This document shows, piece by piece, positions 32,401 through 42,671 of a stretch of DNA of 64,000 nucleotides. The stretch is taken from assembly GCA_948567375.1 (NCBI GenBank), contig OX419760.1, positions 55,118,001 to 55,182,000 on the forward strand, read 5' to 3'. The notes under the pieces are model-generated. The model did not search any database, was not told the origin of the DNA, and saw only the letters and a program-made list of their open reading frames with translations. The stretch is from Lunularia cruciata. Its lineage: Eukaryota; Streptophyta; Marchantiopsida; Lunulariales; Lunulariaceae. The position numbers and the translations under genes are program-made. How positions within the stretch are numbered: position 1 is the first letter of the stretch; every line of letters starts with the position of its first letter.

Positions 32401-34457
32401 AAAGGTAATATGGGGCTAAGCCCCAATAGAGTCTATATGAGAAATCTGCCCTACCGCACCTAAGATATCCGAGCTATGCAAGTCGTACAGTCTACACACA
32501 ACTGGAGCATTCGAAGAAACATCACCTAATGTGATTGCTCTCCTATGGATTGCACGAGCCACCGCCCTCTGTAGAGCAATTGACACATGCTGTCTAAAAT
32601 ATGCTACAAAGTATGAGAGTGAGAGTGGTACCTTCTGACGCTTAACATGATAAGCTCTCACGCACTCCTTGACAAATGTGTCAAATGCCGTGTCCATCGC
32701 TCCATATAACTCCAAGGCTAGAGGAACAAAGAGGTGACCTCGCTGCATGCCCCTATACTTGGAGACCTTGCGACCTGTTGCTGCACTCGCCACCCATCTA
32801 GGGGGATGGGTAATCACTCCCTCCAAAACTGTATCCCGCGTAGGGTCCGTAACCACGACATCCGCTACTGTCACCTGATCATCTCGGACCAAGTATTAGT
32901 CTGCCCTAACACGTGTCGTCTGCAAGGCATACAAACGCTCCCTCCAAGCCAAGTATCCACTCTCTCGTGCCATAGCAAACACTATGTCTCTAATGGCATC
33001 ATGGGTAGCTATCCTTTGTCCTCCAAAAGGACACCGTGTCATGTGGACCGCTGATGCATCTAGTGTAGAGCCACACTCACAAGTGAGTAATGAAGATGCA
33101 GATGGGTGGACCAAACCTAGGCGAAACCTCATCACTGTAGAGAAAGTAGCTGGTGCAAGTCAAAAAGCCCTAATGCACGATCGAGCTAAGATCCAAGAGC
33201 CTGCACTCTTGCCTGAGCAAGAGCATAGACGCGCTCTAGTAGCTTGAGGAATAGACGTGTTGACTAAGAGAGAATGTAGCGTATGCTCACACTATCGCTC
33301 CATCAAGGAAGACTGTAAACCTCTAGTCCAATCTGATGATAGTGAAGCAAAGAGTGGAAAATCTTCTCGTGCTCATGGGGATAGACTATCTCTTGTTTGC
33401 AGCAATAATGTCAGGAGAGAAAAGGATCCTCCCTCCACCTCTATCACATAAGTCTCCAAAACCGGCATATCAGCAACCACAAAACAAGAGGAAAGTAGGG
33501 GTGCCGAGAGAGCCCAACTACCCAAAAATGCTATAGGTGTCGTCTCCTCCATAGAAAGAAAGCCAACCCCACCACATGAGATTGGTAGAGCCATCTGTCT
33601 ACGTGCCAAATCCTCTGTCACACACTCAAAGGTCCCTGATCCAATAATATCACCAAAGACTCCCATAATCCTCCTATCAAATGCTCTCAGATGTGATAGG
33701 AAGGACGGTGAGGGAGGAACTGTACGGATGAAGTACGATGGTCGACGAGCAATACTAGAAGAGAGTATACCAAATGCCACCTGCGGATCTCCTAGTAATA
33801 GAAGGTCATCCACAGGGAGAACATCCTCTGCAAGGGCATCGTCTAAGAAGCGTGTGACAAAATCCTCCGATCCTATTGGCACTCCAAGAACACGAAGTCC
33901 ATATGTGGATGTGATACACCCCTCTGGAAGCTCAAGGTGGGGATGGATATCTAAAGGGGACCATGCCTTACACTTTGACACCTTGACTCTCAAGCCTACT
34001 AGATGTAGCTCGGTCGTCAATTAGTCAAAGGCCTGCCTAATCTGATCTACAAGGCCTACGATATGTGTATCATTTGCCAAAAAGGAAAATACACAACCTG
34101 GCATGGCCAAAGTAGTAGATAGGAGAGCTCTAAAGTGAGCCATGGCAAATAAGGGCCCCCCCAAAGGATCTTCCTAACATGTACCAACAGCTGACTCCAA
34201 GTTGGTGACTCCCTCTTGTGAACCACCATGCTGGTAGTAAAGGGAAGCAAGAGAACTAGAAAAAGACCGCACAAAAGGAATGAGACTTGCCAAGGATCCA
34301 CCAGCCTCCCTAAGCTCTCTAAAGATGGATGCATGTGAGACGCTATTAAAAGCGTTCTCAACATCCACCTATAGGATGACCCACTCCGGATGGATATCTA
34401 GGAGCGCTCTAATGCCTAGAGATATAGCCTCACATCCTCCAGTTGTAGCTACTCCAT
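32401..34457 (-). mobile_element. LINE fragment, 5'-truncated, with restriction-like endonuclease tail
   Basis: All recognisable coding blocks lie in one minus-strand frame over about 680 codons, broken only by stops. From its 5' end: RT motifs (VDVENAFNSVSHASIFREL; GGPLFAMAHFRAL; FLANDTH, where FADDT is expected), RT thumb-like sequence at 33373-34020, a cysteine-histidine finger at 33010-33080 (CECGSTLD, H, C), then RIATHDAIRD. The tail has ADVVVTDP, a lysine in KYRG and FVPLALELYGA, the usual order of the PD-(D/E)XK-like endonuclease of R2- and Dualen-type LINEs. No apurinic endonuclease is present in what remains. The 5' end joins C2 directly at about 34457. Confidence 0.75.
32416..33135 (-). 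pseudogene. LINE C-terminal CCHC finger and restriction-like endonuclease domain
   Basis: Two open blocks in the same frame (32896-33135 and 32416-32892) are separated by a single stop at 32893-32895. The finger CxCG...D...H...C and the following ATHDAIRD are characteristic of restriction-like-endonuclease LINE proteins. Candidate catalytic residues are the Asp of ADVVVTDP and the Lys of the KYRG block. The terminal stop codon lies within a perfect 13-nt palindrome (GGGGCTTAGCCCC read on the minus strand, 32412-32424). Confidence 0.7.
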
Positions 34458-34564
34458 CAATGATATTGACTCTTCATGTGTTCCAAGTGTAAGGTCTACA
34501 ACAATGGCTTGTGATCAGTTCGGATGATCACTTGTTTTCCCACAAGATAATGTCTCCATACCTT

Positions 34565-34990
34565 TGTAACAACATGGAGTTTAATGATGAAGTTAGTAGC
34601 GCTTACAAAGTAGCACATAAGACAGATTAGCCTAGAATATTCCGGAAATACCTAGGAAGCTTCTTGGGAAGCTTCCTGGGTAGCTTAGCTTGCACCTCAA
34701 GTAAGTAGCTTCTAGAAGGAAGCTTCTAGAAGCTTCCAACTAGCTTAGCTTGCACGCCAAGTAGGCGGCTTCTAGAAGGAAGCTTCTTGAGAAGCTTCCT
34801 AGTTAACTTGGCTTGCACTCTAAGAAAGCGGCTTGAGGAAGTTTCTTGAGAAGCTTCTCAAAGGCCTTGTACGCTACCTATAAATAACAAAGCCAAAGCT
34901 CATGCTAGGCATTTGGAGTTTTCCCACATTTAAGTGTCCCAATGTGAGTTTCCATTCTCTTTTGTCTCTCCTTGGTCTCAGTCTTTTACA
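34565..34990 (+). repeat. C1 5' LTR with heat-shock-element array
   Basis: 426 bp, TGTAACAACATGG...CTTTTACA. U3 is dense in GAA/TTC units. A perfect GAAtaTTCcgGAA lies at 34635-34647 and a four-unit GAAgcTTCtaGAAgcTTC at 34719-34736. Further paired units lie at 34656-34675, 34710-34717 and 34770-34798. A TATA box, TATAAATA, follows at 34879-34886. The order (array, then TATA) is that of a heat-shock promoter. The Met-tRNA primer site TGGTATCAGAGCA lies at 34992-35004. Confidence 0.9.
34635..34862 (+). promoter_or_regulatory. Heat-shock-element cluster in the C1 LTR
   Basis: Heat-shock factor binds alternating nGAAn units. Here at least twelve GAA/TTC units lie within about 230 bp, many at the required 5-bp spacing, ending about 20 bp before the TATA box. 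GAAtaTTC followed by a third unit is also kept in the C1 3' LTR (47434-47446), C2 (51195-51207) and C3 (3174-3186). It is decayed in C4. Confidence 0.75.
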
Positions 34991-35239
34991 TTGGTATCAG
35001 AGCAAGAATGAGATGGATGGAATTTATGGACCACCAAATCCACTTCCACCAAACCATTGGGATTTTCATGTCCAAATACTACCCAAGCATTGTTTCACAC
35101 AATTCATCACCTCGCACTTTGGACAAGATTTTTTGCATATGATCACCATATCCGAGGAACCCTTGGTGCTTTCGGTTGTAATTTATGGAGAACGGTGGAC
35201 GTGCTGTTTTTATGTGTTAGTAAATTAGATAGATTGGGA

Positions 35240-36180
35240 GTGGTGTGATAGAGTAGCAACCATGGTGACAATACTCGATGTTATCCTTGCTATGCAGCAA
35301 CAAATCAAGCACCTTACTCGATTGTTGGATGAACGAGATCTTTGATGACAAGAGCAGGTGGAGAGAGTACCAATTTGAGAAGAAGAAGATCGGATCAAAT
35401 TCCCTAAACCCAAGGTATTTGAAGGCAAGAATCTTTCAGGTGCAGTGGAGAATTTTGTGTTTGATTGTGAATGTTATTTTGAAGCTACCAATCCACAAGA
35501 TGAGCAAAAATAGATTCTCTTGGCTTCTTGCCAATTGGATGGAGTAGCAAAGCTATGGTGGAGATTCCAAGTGGAGCAAGCAAAAAGACAAATTGTTGCA
35601 CCAATCTTGACATGGGCAGAATTCAAGAGCGCAATAATTAGTCGATTCTAAGCTATAAATGCCACACGAGCTGCACGGGATAAGTTGGCAGAGTTGAAAC
35701 AGATTGGCTTTGTAAGAAGTTACCTCACGTAGTTCCAAAACACCATCATGCAAATTCTAGATATATTAGAAGGTGAAGCTTTAGATCAATATGTCAGGGG
35801 CATGAAGGCAAGAACCAAATTAGTAACCATGCAAGAGCCACAACACTTGGAGGAAGCCATGCGGTTGGCCAAATGTTTTGATTCCTTGGTGGCAACAAAT
35901 TGGTCTCGACCTCGACCTCCACAAAGCCTACCAATACACTACATACAGGTGGAGGAGCAAGCACCTATGGAGATTGATGCCATTCAACAAAGACCACTTG
36001 GCATAGCAAATAGAGAGAAATTGCAACAAAATGGTAGTTGTTTTTAGTATCGCCAAAGGCATTGCATTGCTAAATATCCACTCAAGAATGGACGACCTCA
36101 ACAAGTTGCCCAAGTGGAGGTTGTGGAGCGGAATGATCAGGAAAAAGAGGAATCCCAATAGGAGATTTTGAGCCGCCTAT
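35240..36180 (+). pseudogene. C1 gag
   Basis: Frame 0 from about 35247 shows typical gag capsid sequence: KVFEGKNLSGAVENFVFD, LLASCQLDGVAKLWW, FKSAI, YLT-FQNTIMQI and MRLAKCFDSLV. A degenerate zinc knuckle lies at about 36035-36080 (C-F-stop-Y-R-Q-R-H-C-I-A-K-Y). Stops at roughly ten codons are mostly TAG and TGA, in line with cytosine decay. It cannot be translated through. Confidence 0.8.
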
Positions 36181-36187
36181 TGGGAGC

Positions 36188-36541
36188 TTGATTTGTTCCA
36201 ATGGGATTGAAGGCTCGACCTATGCAAGTTTGCTTCACTTGCAAGGTATGATATCTAATTGGGGTTGTAGGATTTTGGTTGATTCTAGAAGTTCAGAGAA
36301 TTGCATGTCTATGCAAGTAGCAAAGGAATTGGATATTCCTATCAAGCTAGTGATTGGAAGTAGTTTGATGATGGCGGATGGTAGAAAAGGTTCTGCGTTC
36401 CGCACCTCGCATCCTGTTACCTTCAAGATTGGGAAGGAGTATTTGGAGTGTATGAGGTTTGTAGTGGCACCTCTACACTATGATATCATTCTAGGTCTAC
36501 CTTGGCTTGAACATCATAAGGTTCAATTTGATTGGATCTAA
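36188..36541 (+). pseudogene. C1 aspartic protease
   Basis: A 118-codon open frame. The active-site loop reads D-S-R (ILVDSRSSENCMS) where D-S-G is usual, so it should be inactive. The C-terminal YDIILGLPWLEHH block is the conserved second half of retroviral-type proteases. Confidence 0.8.
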
Positions 36542-36625
36542 TGCCAAATTCAAGTACAACACCAAGGTAGGAATTTCTGATTAGGTTGTCTAGCACCTCT
36601 GAGTACGACACCTAAGAATAGTCAA

Positions 36626-36805
36626 TCCCAAGATGGGAAGTTTGTTGAGAAGGTAACCATAGAGCGAACCTTGAAGGAAGTGGAGTCCCAAGATGGGAAT
36701 TTTGCCAAGAAGGCAACCATGGAGCAAGCATAGAAGAGAGATGAGTCCCTAGAAGGGAAGTTTGTTAGTAAAGCAGCCATAGAGCAAGCTTTGGAGGAAG
36801 ATAAA
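36626..36805 (+). repeat. Three 60-bp in-frame repeats between protease and RT (C1)
   Basis: Units 36626-36685, 36686-36745 and 36746-36805 each encode 20 residues. The first reads SQDGKFVEKVTIERTLKEVE; the others share the S-x-x-G-x-F-x-x-K-x-x-x-E pattern. C2 has the same repeats at about 49030-49215 on the minus strand, so they belong to the family and are not a private duplication. The sequence suggests a short charged helical linker. Confidence 0.85.
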
Positions 36806-38519
36806 TCTGTATTCGTAGTGTGGATCAAGCTGATTGCACAAGAACAATTTGTGGAGGACCAAGAGCCTCATCAAGCAATGGTTGATCAGATAGTAAAGGA
36901 GTTTGCGGACGTGTTTCCAGATGATCTGCCAAAGGGATTACCCTCCAATCGAGGTATGCCCTTCAAGATTGAGTTATTGCCAGGGAGTACTCTAGTGAAT
37001 AGTTTGATCTATCAGCTCTCACCAAAGGAGTTGGAGGAGTTGCAAACAACACTTACAGAGTTGTTGAAGAAGGACTTCATATGACATAGTATCTCTCCTT
37101 GGAGCACCGGTACTATTTATTCTAAAGAAGGATGGAGGACTTTGTTTCTGTATTGATTATCGTAGGCTCAATAAGCAAACCATGAAGAATGCATATCCCT
37201 TGCCTCGGATTGATGACTTGCTTGGTCAACTAAGTGGAGCACGCTACTTTTTCAAGTTGGATCTTTGCAGCAGCTATTGGCAAATTCCCATTGAGAGAAA
37301 GGATGTGCAAAAGACTGCCTTTTGTATAATGTATGGGCATTTTGAGTGGAGAGTTCTACCTTTCGGACTCACTAATGCTCTTACAGTCTTCATGGATCAG
37401 ATGCATTGGGTGTTGGATGGACTATTGGATTGATCCATGGTGGTGTTCTTGGATGATATCTTAATTTATAGTAAGACAAAGGCAAAACATGTGAATCATG
37501 TGTGAGAAGTCCTAAGATGACTACGACAATGGAAATTTTACTGCAAGAAGTCAAAGTATGCCTTTTGGCAGAAGGAGGTTACCTTCTTGGGTCATAAGAT
37601 CTCATCAGAGGGGATGAAGAAAGAAGAAGAGAAGATCAATGCCATTACTGACTGGCCTACCCCAAAGGATGCTACAGAAGTATAGGCATTCAATGGATTG
37701 GCCAGTTTTTACCGACGGTTCATCCATTATTATGATCATGTGGTTGCACCATTGACTGACCTCTTGGGAAAGAACTTGAGCTTCTAGTGGACCACCAAGC
37801 ATGAAGAAGCATTCCATAAGTTAAAGCATATGGTGTCTTCAAGACCCATTCTTCAACCATATGATCCTCAACTACCATGTGTGGTTGATTTTGATGCTTC
37901 TAACTTTGCAATTGGAGCCGTGCTGCAACAAGAATTCCCAGATGGACTCCATCCCATTGCCTTTGTGTCTCGCCGACTCAATATAGCTGAATGAAACTAC
38001 TTTGCTCAATATCAAGAACAACTTCCAATGGTATACACCACCAAGGTATGGAGGCATTACCTCTTGGGGAAACAAGTGATCATGCAAATTGATCACAAAC
38101 CATTGTTGCAGACCTTACACTTGGAACACATGAAGAGTCGACATCATCGATGGGAGGAACAACTCCAACTGTATGACATCAAACTTGAGTACAAACTAGG
38201 TTGGTTCCATGTCATCCTTGATGCTTTATCACAACGACCTAATTTGAAGTCTCTTCCTCTCATCACAATAGCAATTTCAACGGTGGCAGTTGACTCCAAG
38301 GTCCAAAACAAGTTTCAGTCAGCTCTACACCAAGATCCCTTCTTCCAAATGGTACATGGTTGCCTTATGGCATGTGATAAGGAGAACAACACCTTCTCCA
38401 TCAAGGAGGGCCTTTTATTCCATGAAGACCGGATCTATGTTCCAGCTAAAGGTGATCTTTGACTTATGCGCCTTCAAGAAGCCCATGATTTACCCATTGC
38501 AGGTCACATGGGTGTGGAC
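36791..38519 (+). pseudogene. C1 reverse transcriptase, RNase H and integrase start
   Basis: The RT begins at about 36884 ([17 protein letters not shown]) and shifts frame near 37085. Motifs are [45 protein letters not shown] and the catalytic FLDDILIYS (about 37447-37473). The RT connection has FNGLASFYRRFI. RNase H runs from CVVDFDASNFAIGAVLQQ to VWRHYLLGK and IDHKPLLQTL. The integrase finger starts near 38460 (AGHMGVD) and is cut at 38519 by the D element. Stops include 37430, 37501 and 37786. Confidence 0.85.
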
Positions 38520-39208
38520 TGTAACACTCATTTGTGCATGTGTGTGGTATTGTGATATTTGGCTTGGTGTTACAAGTACTTGAGAGATATTATTTATATA
38601 GAGATAAAGGATGGTTCTACATTAGTCATGATTAGCTAGAGTTAGTCATAGCTAAGATAGAAGGGACCTTACTTTAGAGGAGGTGGAAAAGATGAGCACT
38701 ACTATTTTGGATTCTAGTGTGTTGACTTGGTATTATTTGTAGGTGTTTGGCTTTGAGGAAAGAGTTGAGAACTCTTGGCCCGGCAAGCCTTTTTGTTTGG
38801 ATTCTTCTATAGTCCAAGGATAGCCCATGTGAAGGAATTCTTGACTTAATGGTTAGGTCAAGATAAGATCACATGCTAGTGGAATATGCCCATATGAATG
38901 GATATTCCTTTCTACTTTTTGACTTTACTTGACTTTTAGTCTAGTAAATTGAGTTACTATAGTAATTAGTAACTTTGGTGCATAACTATTTCACAAGTAT
39001 ATAAACAAGGGGTGAGGAGGTACTCATCATCCTTTTCATTTGCAAGTATCTCTCTCATTGAGTTCTCTAGTGAGCAATGTCTTGAGTCTTGCAATGTTAG
39101 CCTTGGAGGAGTATGATAGAGTTGGGGTTCCTTGCCTTCTTAGTCCATGATGCGCTACCATAATAGCCATCAAAGCTTCATCTTGAGTGAGAAACAAGCC
39201 GGCTCACA
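38520..39208 (+). repeat. D 5' LTR and primer site
   Basis: TGTAACACTC...CGGCTCACA, 689 bp. The TATA box TATATAAA lies at 38998-39005. The primer site at 39213-39229 (TGGTTCCGTTGTCGGGA) is a diverged form of the tRNA-Asp site used by family A. Confidence 0.9.
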
Positions 39209-39229
39209 TTTTTGGTTCCGTTGTCGGGA

Positions 39230-40508
39230 CTTCTCTAGAAGGCAAGATAATATTCCACGTTCAATTCTACATTAGGCAGAAGGAGGCTATGAGAGCTCAC
39301 TTGGAGGAAACATTAAGAGAGGAGAGTGCTGAATTTATGTTAAGAACCAAGATCTATTTGTATACCCTGTAGTTCATTATGATGTCTTTGAGGTGATTTT
39401 GTACATCTTATACACATGAGAGGATTTGGAGAGATTGTGTGAGGTGGATTGCAGATTTTGGAGATTAAGGTGATTTTGGGCAAAATCTCAAGTTTGAGAT
39501 CTGAACTTGAAATTTCTACACATGATATCTTGGTTTGTCCTCCAGTTATCACACTTGTAATTATTGTGGGAGCTATTAATGCGCATTGGGCTAGAATTTT
39601 TGAAAGTTGATAGGGTAAACTGCTCCCGCAACTGCATGCTCTCAAGAAAATTGTACAGAGTCTGCCATTTCTTCAGTTTTCAGTGGATTGTTCTGAAACT
39701 TTCCAAGAAAATTTAGTATGTTATATTCTACATGATGACACAAAAATTAGAGAGGTCATTCTTGAGCAGGGAGTTATGAGTTTTTGAAGTGAGGGGGTGG
39801 TTTTCAGACCAAATCTGAAATATGTGTGCTGAATAGAAAGGTGTATAGGCCAAATGGCTTGATGAAAATATCAAAAATTTGGCAGGGATGGATTTGATGA
39901 AAAAATAATTTATAATAGAATTTGAAGAGAGTGTGGAGAGGATCTAAAAACCTACGCTACTTGGAGGAAAGAGTGAATCTAAGTGCTTTCTATGTGAAGA
40001 GAGGTGACATAAGGCAAGTTCATGTCCATTGACCTTTGAGAGCAAGAGATTGAGTGAAAGGAGAGGCTTACTTGAATTGGGTTTGCATGTTGGACCTTCT
40101 TCACCAAGATTGGGAGGTAGAAGATCTCAGACCAAGGAGTGGAAGGACTTCCAAAAAGACATGAGTGTAGTGGAGTAAAATCACTCTTGGAGACTTTGGT
40201 GAAGGATCTTGGAGAGAGTCTTAGTAAAGCTACAGAAATACTACCACCTTCATCAGCTAGTTCTCAAGATTAGTGTTGGAGATAATCTTTCAACTTATAG
40301 ATAAACTATCCACGAGGGTTCAATTAATATGCACTCTAGGATTTGATATTGCTATAGAAATCTTGAAGCAACTTGAGCCTTTTGTGTTCCTTAAGGTGTA
40401 TAACTCTCAAATGGTGTAATTCATGTACATACTCTATTAGTTATAGAATGGGAAAAAAGAAAAAAGAAAAAAAAATTGAGAGAAGAGAAAGATAGTGAGA
40501 GGTTAAGA
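39230..40508 (+). other. Long leader of the D element
   Basis: About 1.3 kb between primer site and the first gag-like codon (ATG at 40509). No domain is readable in any frame and no long ORF is present. It may hold packaging signals; I see no defined structure. Confidence 0.5.
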
Positions 40509-41885
40509 TGGGGAAACTTCTAGTTTTCTTTGGCAAGGATGGAGAAGATGTGTAGGCCTTTGTGAGAGACTTCAAGAGAGCTTGCATATGAAAAAATGAG
40601 AGGAGGAAGAATGAGTGGGCCTTATTATTACCAGATTTCTTTGAGGATGCAGCACTTACATGGTATGAGTCGGAATACCAAAAGAGAGAGAAGAGAGATG
40701 GGGAAGAGGAGTCTTGGGAGACTTTGACTTCAGCACTCATTGAGAACTTTCTTCCTGATGAGAGTTATGAGAGATTGATGAGTGAGGTTACCTTCTCAAG
40801 CAAGGAGATGGAGAGAAAGTGAGAATCTATGTGGAAAATGTGGAAAGTTAGAGTCCAGATTTTGCATAGTGTTGAGGAAGGGTGGGGATGATGTGGAGAC
40901 TACTATGATTGGCATAGGGGCCATGCTTACCAAGAGTTTTGTGGGAGGGTTGAGACCACAAATTAGAAGCAAGGTGAGATATGAGAAACCTTCTTCCAAG
41001 GTTGAAGCTATCAAAATTGCAATTCGTATGGAGGAGAGTTTGGAAGGGAATGAGAGTGATTTGGTGGTGAAGGAGGTTGTGCATCCTCCTCAAGGTTACA
41101 AGTATGGTGGAACTTCTGATACTTTGGTGGCAAGGGTTTCACCACAAGTAGTAGTTGCTCCAATTCTTGCACCTCCACCAAAGGATCCATTTCAAACCAT
41201 CATAGAATAACTTGCGGATCTCAAGATCAATGTGGTGCAACTATGGGAGAAGAGAGAGGTGGATCAGAATGTAGGGAGAGTGCCTAGGAGTTATGGAAAC
41301 TATCCATATAGAGGAGGCCAACAGCCAACAATTTCAATGATAGAAATTGTTTTGGTTGTGGAGGAAGAGACCATATCCAAAGGAATTTCCTAAATTTCAC
41401 TTACCATGGAGGAAGGGGTTATGAGGGAGCCAACAGAGGGAAAGAGGGAGGTAGTGAAACCCAAGTGGCTCCTTATCCAAACAAAGGTAAGGGGATAGCA
41501 TCCATAGATGTGGTTGAGAGCAAGTATGAGAAGCGAGAGTGCTCAAACTCCAAGGGCCTTAATTTGGAGCTTTTGGCACAAGAGAAGAAGAGAGCTTGTT
41601 TTGTAGAGGATGTTCACTCTTCTCAAGGATTTACTCCAAGCAAAGATACTCCTATGTCTACTAGGAGCACTTGCACCTCAACCTCATCACAACAAAGACT
41701 CCAAGGAAGAAGTTGGGGATGGAGGATTTCTTGATTTCAAAGAAACAATGGAACTACAATGTGTTAGAGGATGTTGGTAGTCACAAGGCTAACATCACAG
41801 TGGGCCAATTGATTGCTTTGAACCCTACCTTGAGAAAGGAGCTTAGAGGTTTGAGTTCTACAAGAAGCAACAGGAAGAAGGCAAA
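40509..41885 (+). pseudogene. D gag
   Basis: Capsid-like sequence begins at 40509 (GKLLVFFGKDGEDV, then DAALTWYESEYQ, then ENFLPDESYERLMSEV). It continues in a second frame at 40880-41210 (MLTKSFVGGLRPQIRSKV, KVEAIKIAIRMEESL). A zinc knuckle lies at about 41350-41391, with its last Cys changed to Phe (NCFGCGGRDHIQRNF). At least two frame changes and several stops are present. Confidence 0.75.
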
Positions 41886-42671
41886 ATGGGGGTGGTGGAT
41901 GCCAAGCCAACACCATGGAAGGCTTGTGAATATGCCTCCAAAATTGATGTGAGAGTGAATGGTCACAACATCAAGGATGCACTTGTTGATGGAGGATCAT
42001 CAGTGAATGCCATGTCAGAAAGGTTGATGAAGAAGTTTGGTATGATACCCTCAAGACCTTCAACATTTGTGGTGAGCATGGCAAATAGGCAACAAGTTCA
42101 ACCAGTAGGAGTGATGGATAAAGTGGTAGTTTCAGTTCTGGGAGTTCAAAATCTCATGACTTTCCAAGTCTTGAAGGATTCAAGCTATGACTTACTTCTT
42201 GGGAGGCCATGGTTGAGAGTAGCATGCACAACTGATCGATGACACAAAGGGTACTTGAGGATTGGGCCATCAAACCATAGATTCACAATTCTTGTGACTA
42301 ACACCCTAAACACTTCACATGCAGATACACCATCTTTTGATTATTAGGAATCAGATTCTAAAGAAGGAGCTTCAGGTGTGGACACAAGCATGGAAGAGGA
42401 GACTTCCATGGAGGAGGATGAATCTGAATCAGATTCAAATGTGTATCCCTTGTGTGCTATGGATTTTGCACCTAAGCCAAAGGCTTTGAAGGACCCAAAT
42501 AAATCACCATTGACACTTGAGGAGATAGAGAGAAGGTTAGCTACCCTCAAGTATGGTCCAAATGTTACCAAGGAGGAGAAGGTGAGATTTGAGGAGATTT
42601 TCTGCAAGTTCATCCATGTGTTTGCTTTTAGTTACAAGGATTTTGAAGGAAGTCACCTTGGAGGAGCATAA
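41886..42671 (+). pseudogene. D aspartic protease and acidic linker
   Basis: The 41886-42242 frame holds VNGHNIKDALVDGGSSVNAM, with D-G-G at the active site, and SYDLLLGRPWLRVA. D-G-G in place of D-S/T-G recurs in some plant gypsy elements, so it need not be a defect. After a stop at 42240 an acidic linker (42378-42580) leads towards the RT in another frame. Confidence 0.75.

Noticed and set aside
32412-32424. GGGGCT-A-AGCCCC palindrome as a transcription terminator.
   Set aside because: Hairpin terminators are a bacterial feature; here it simply overlaps the stop codon of a dead LINE frame.
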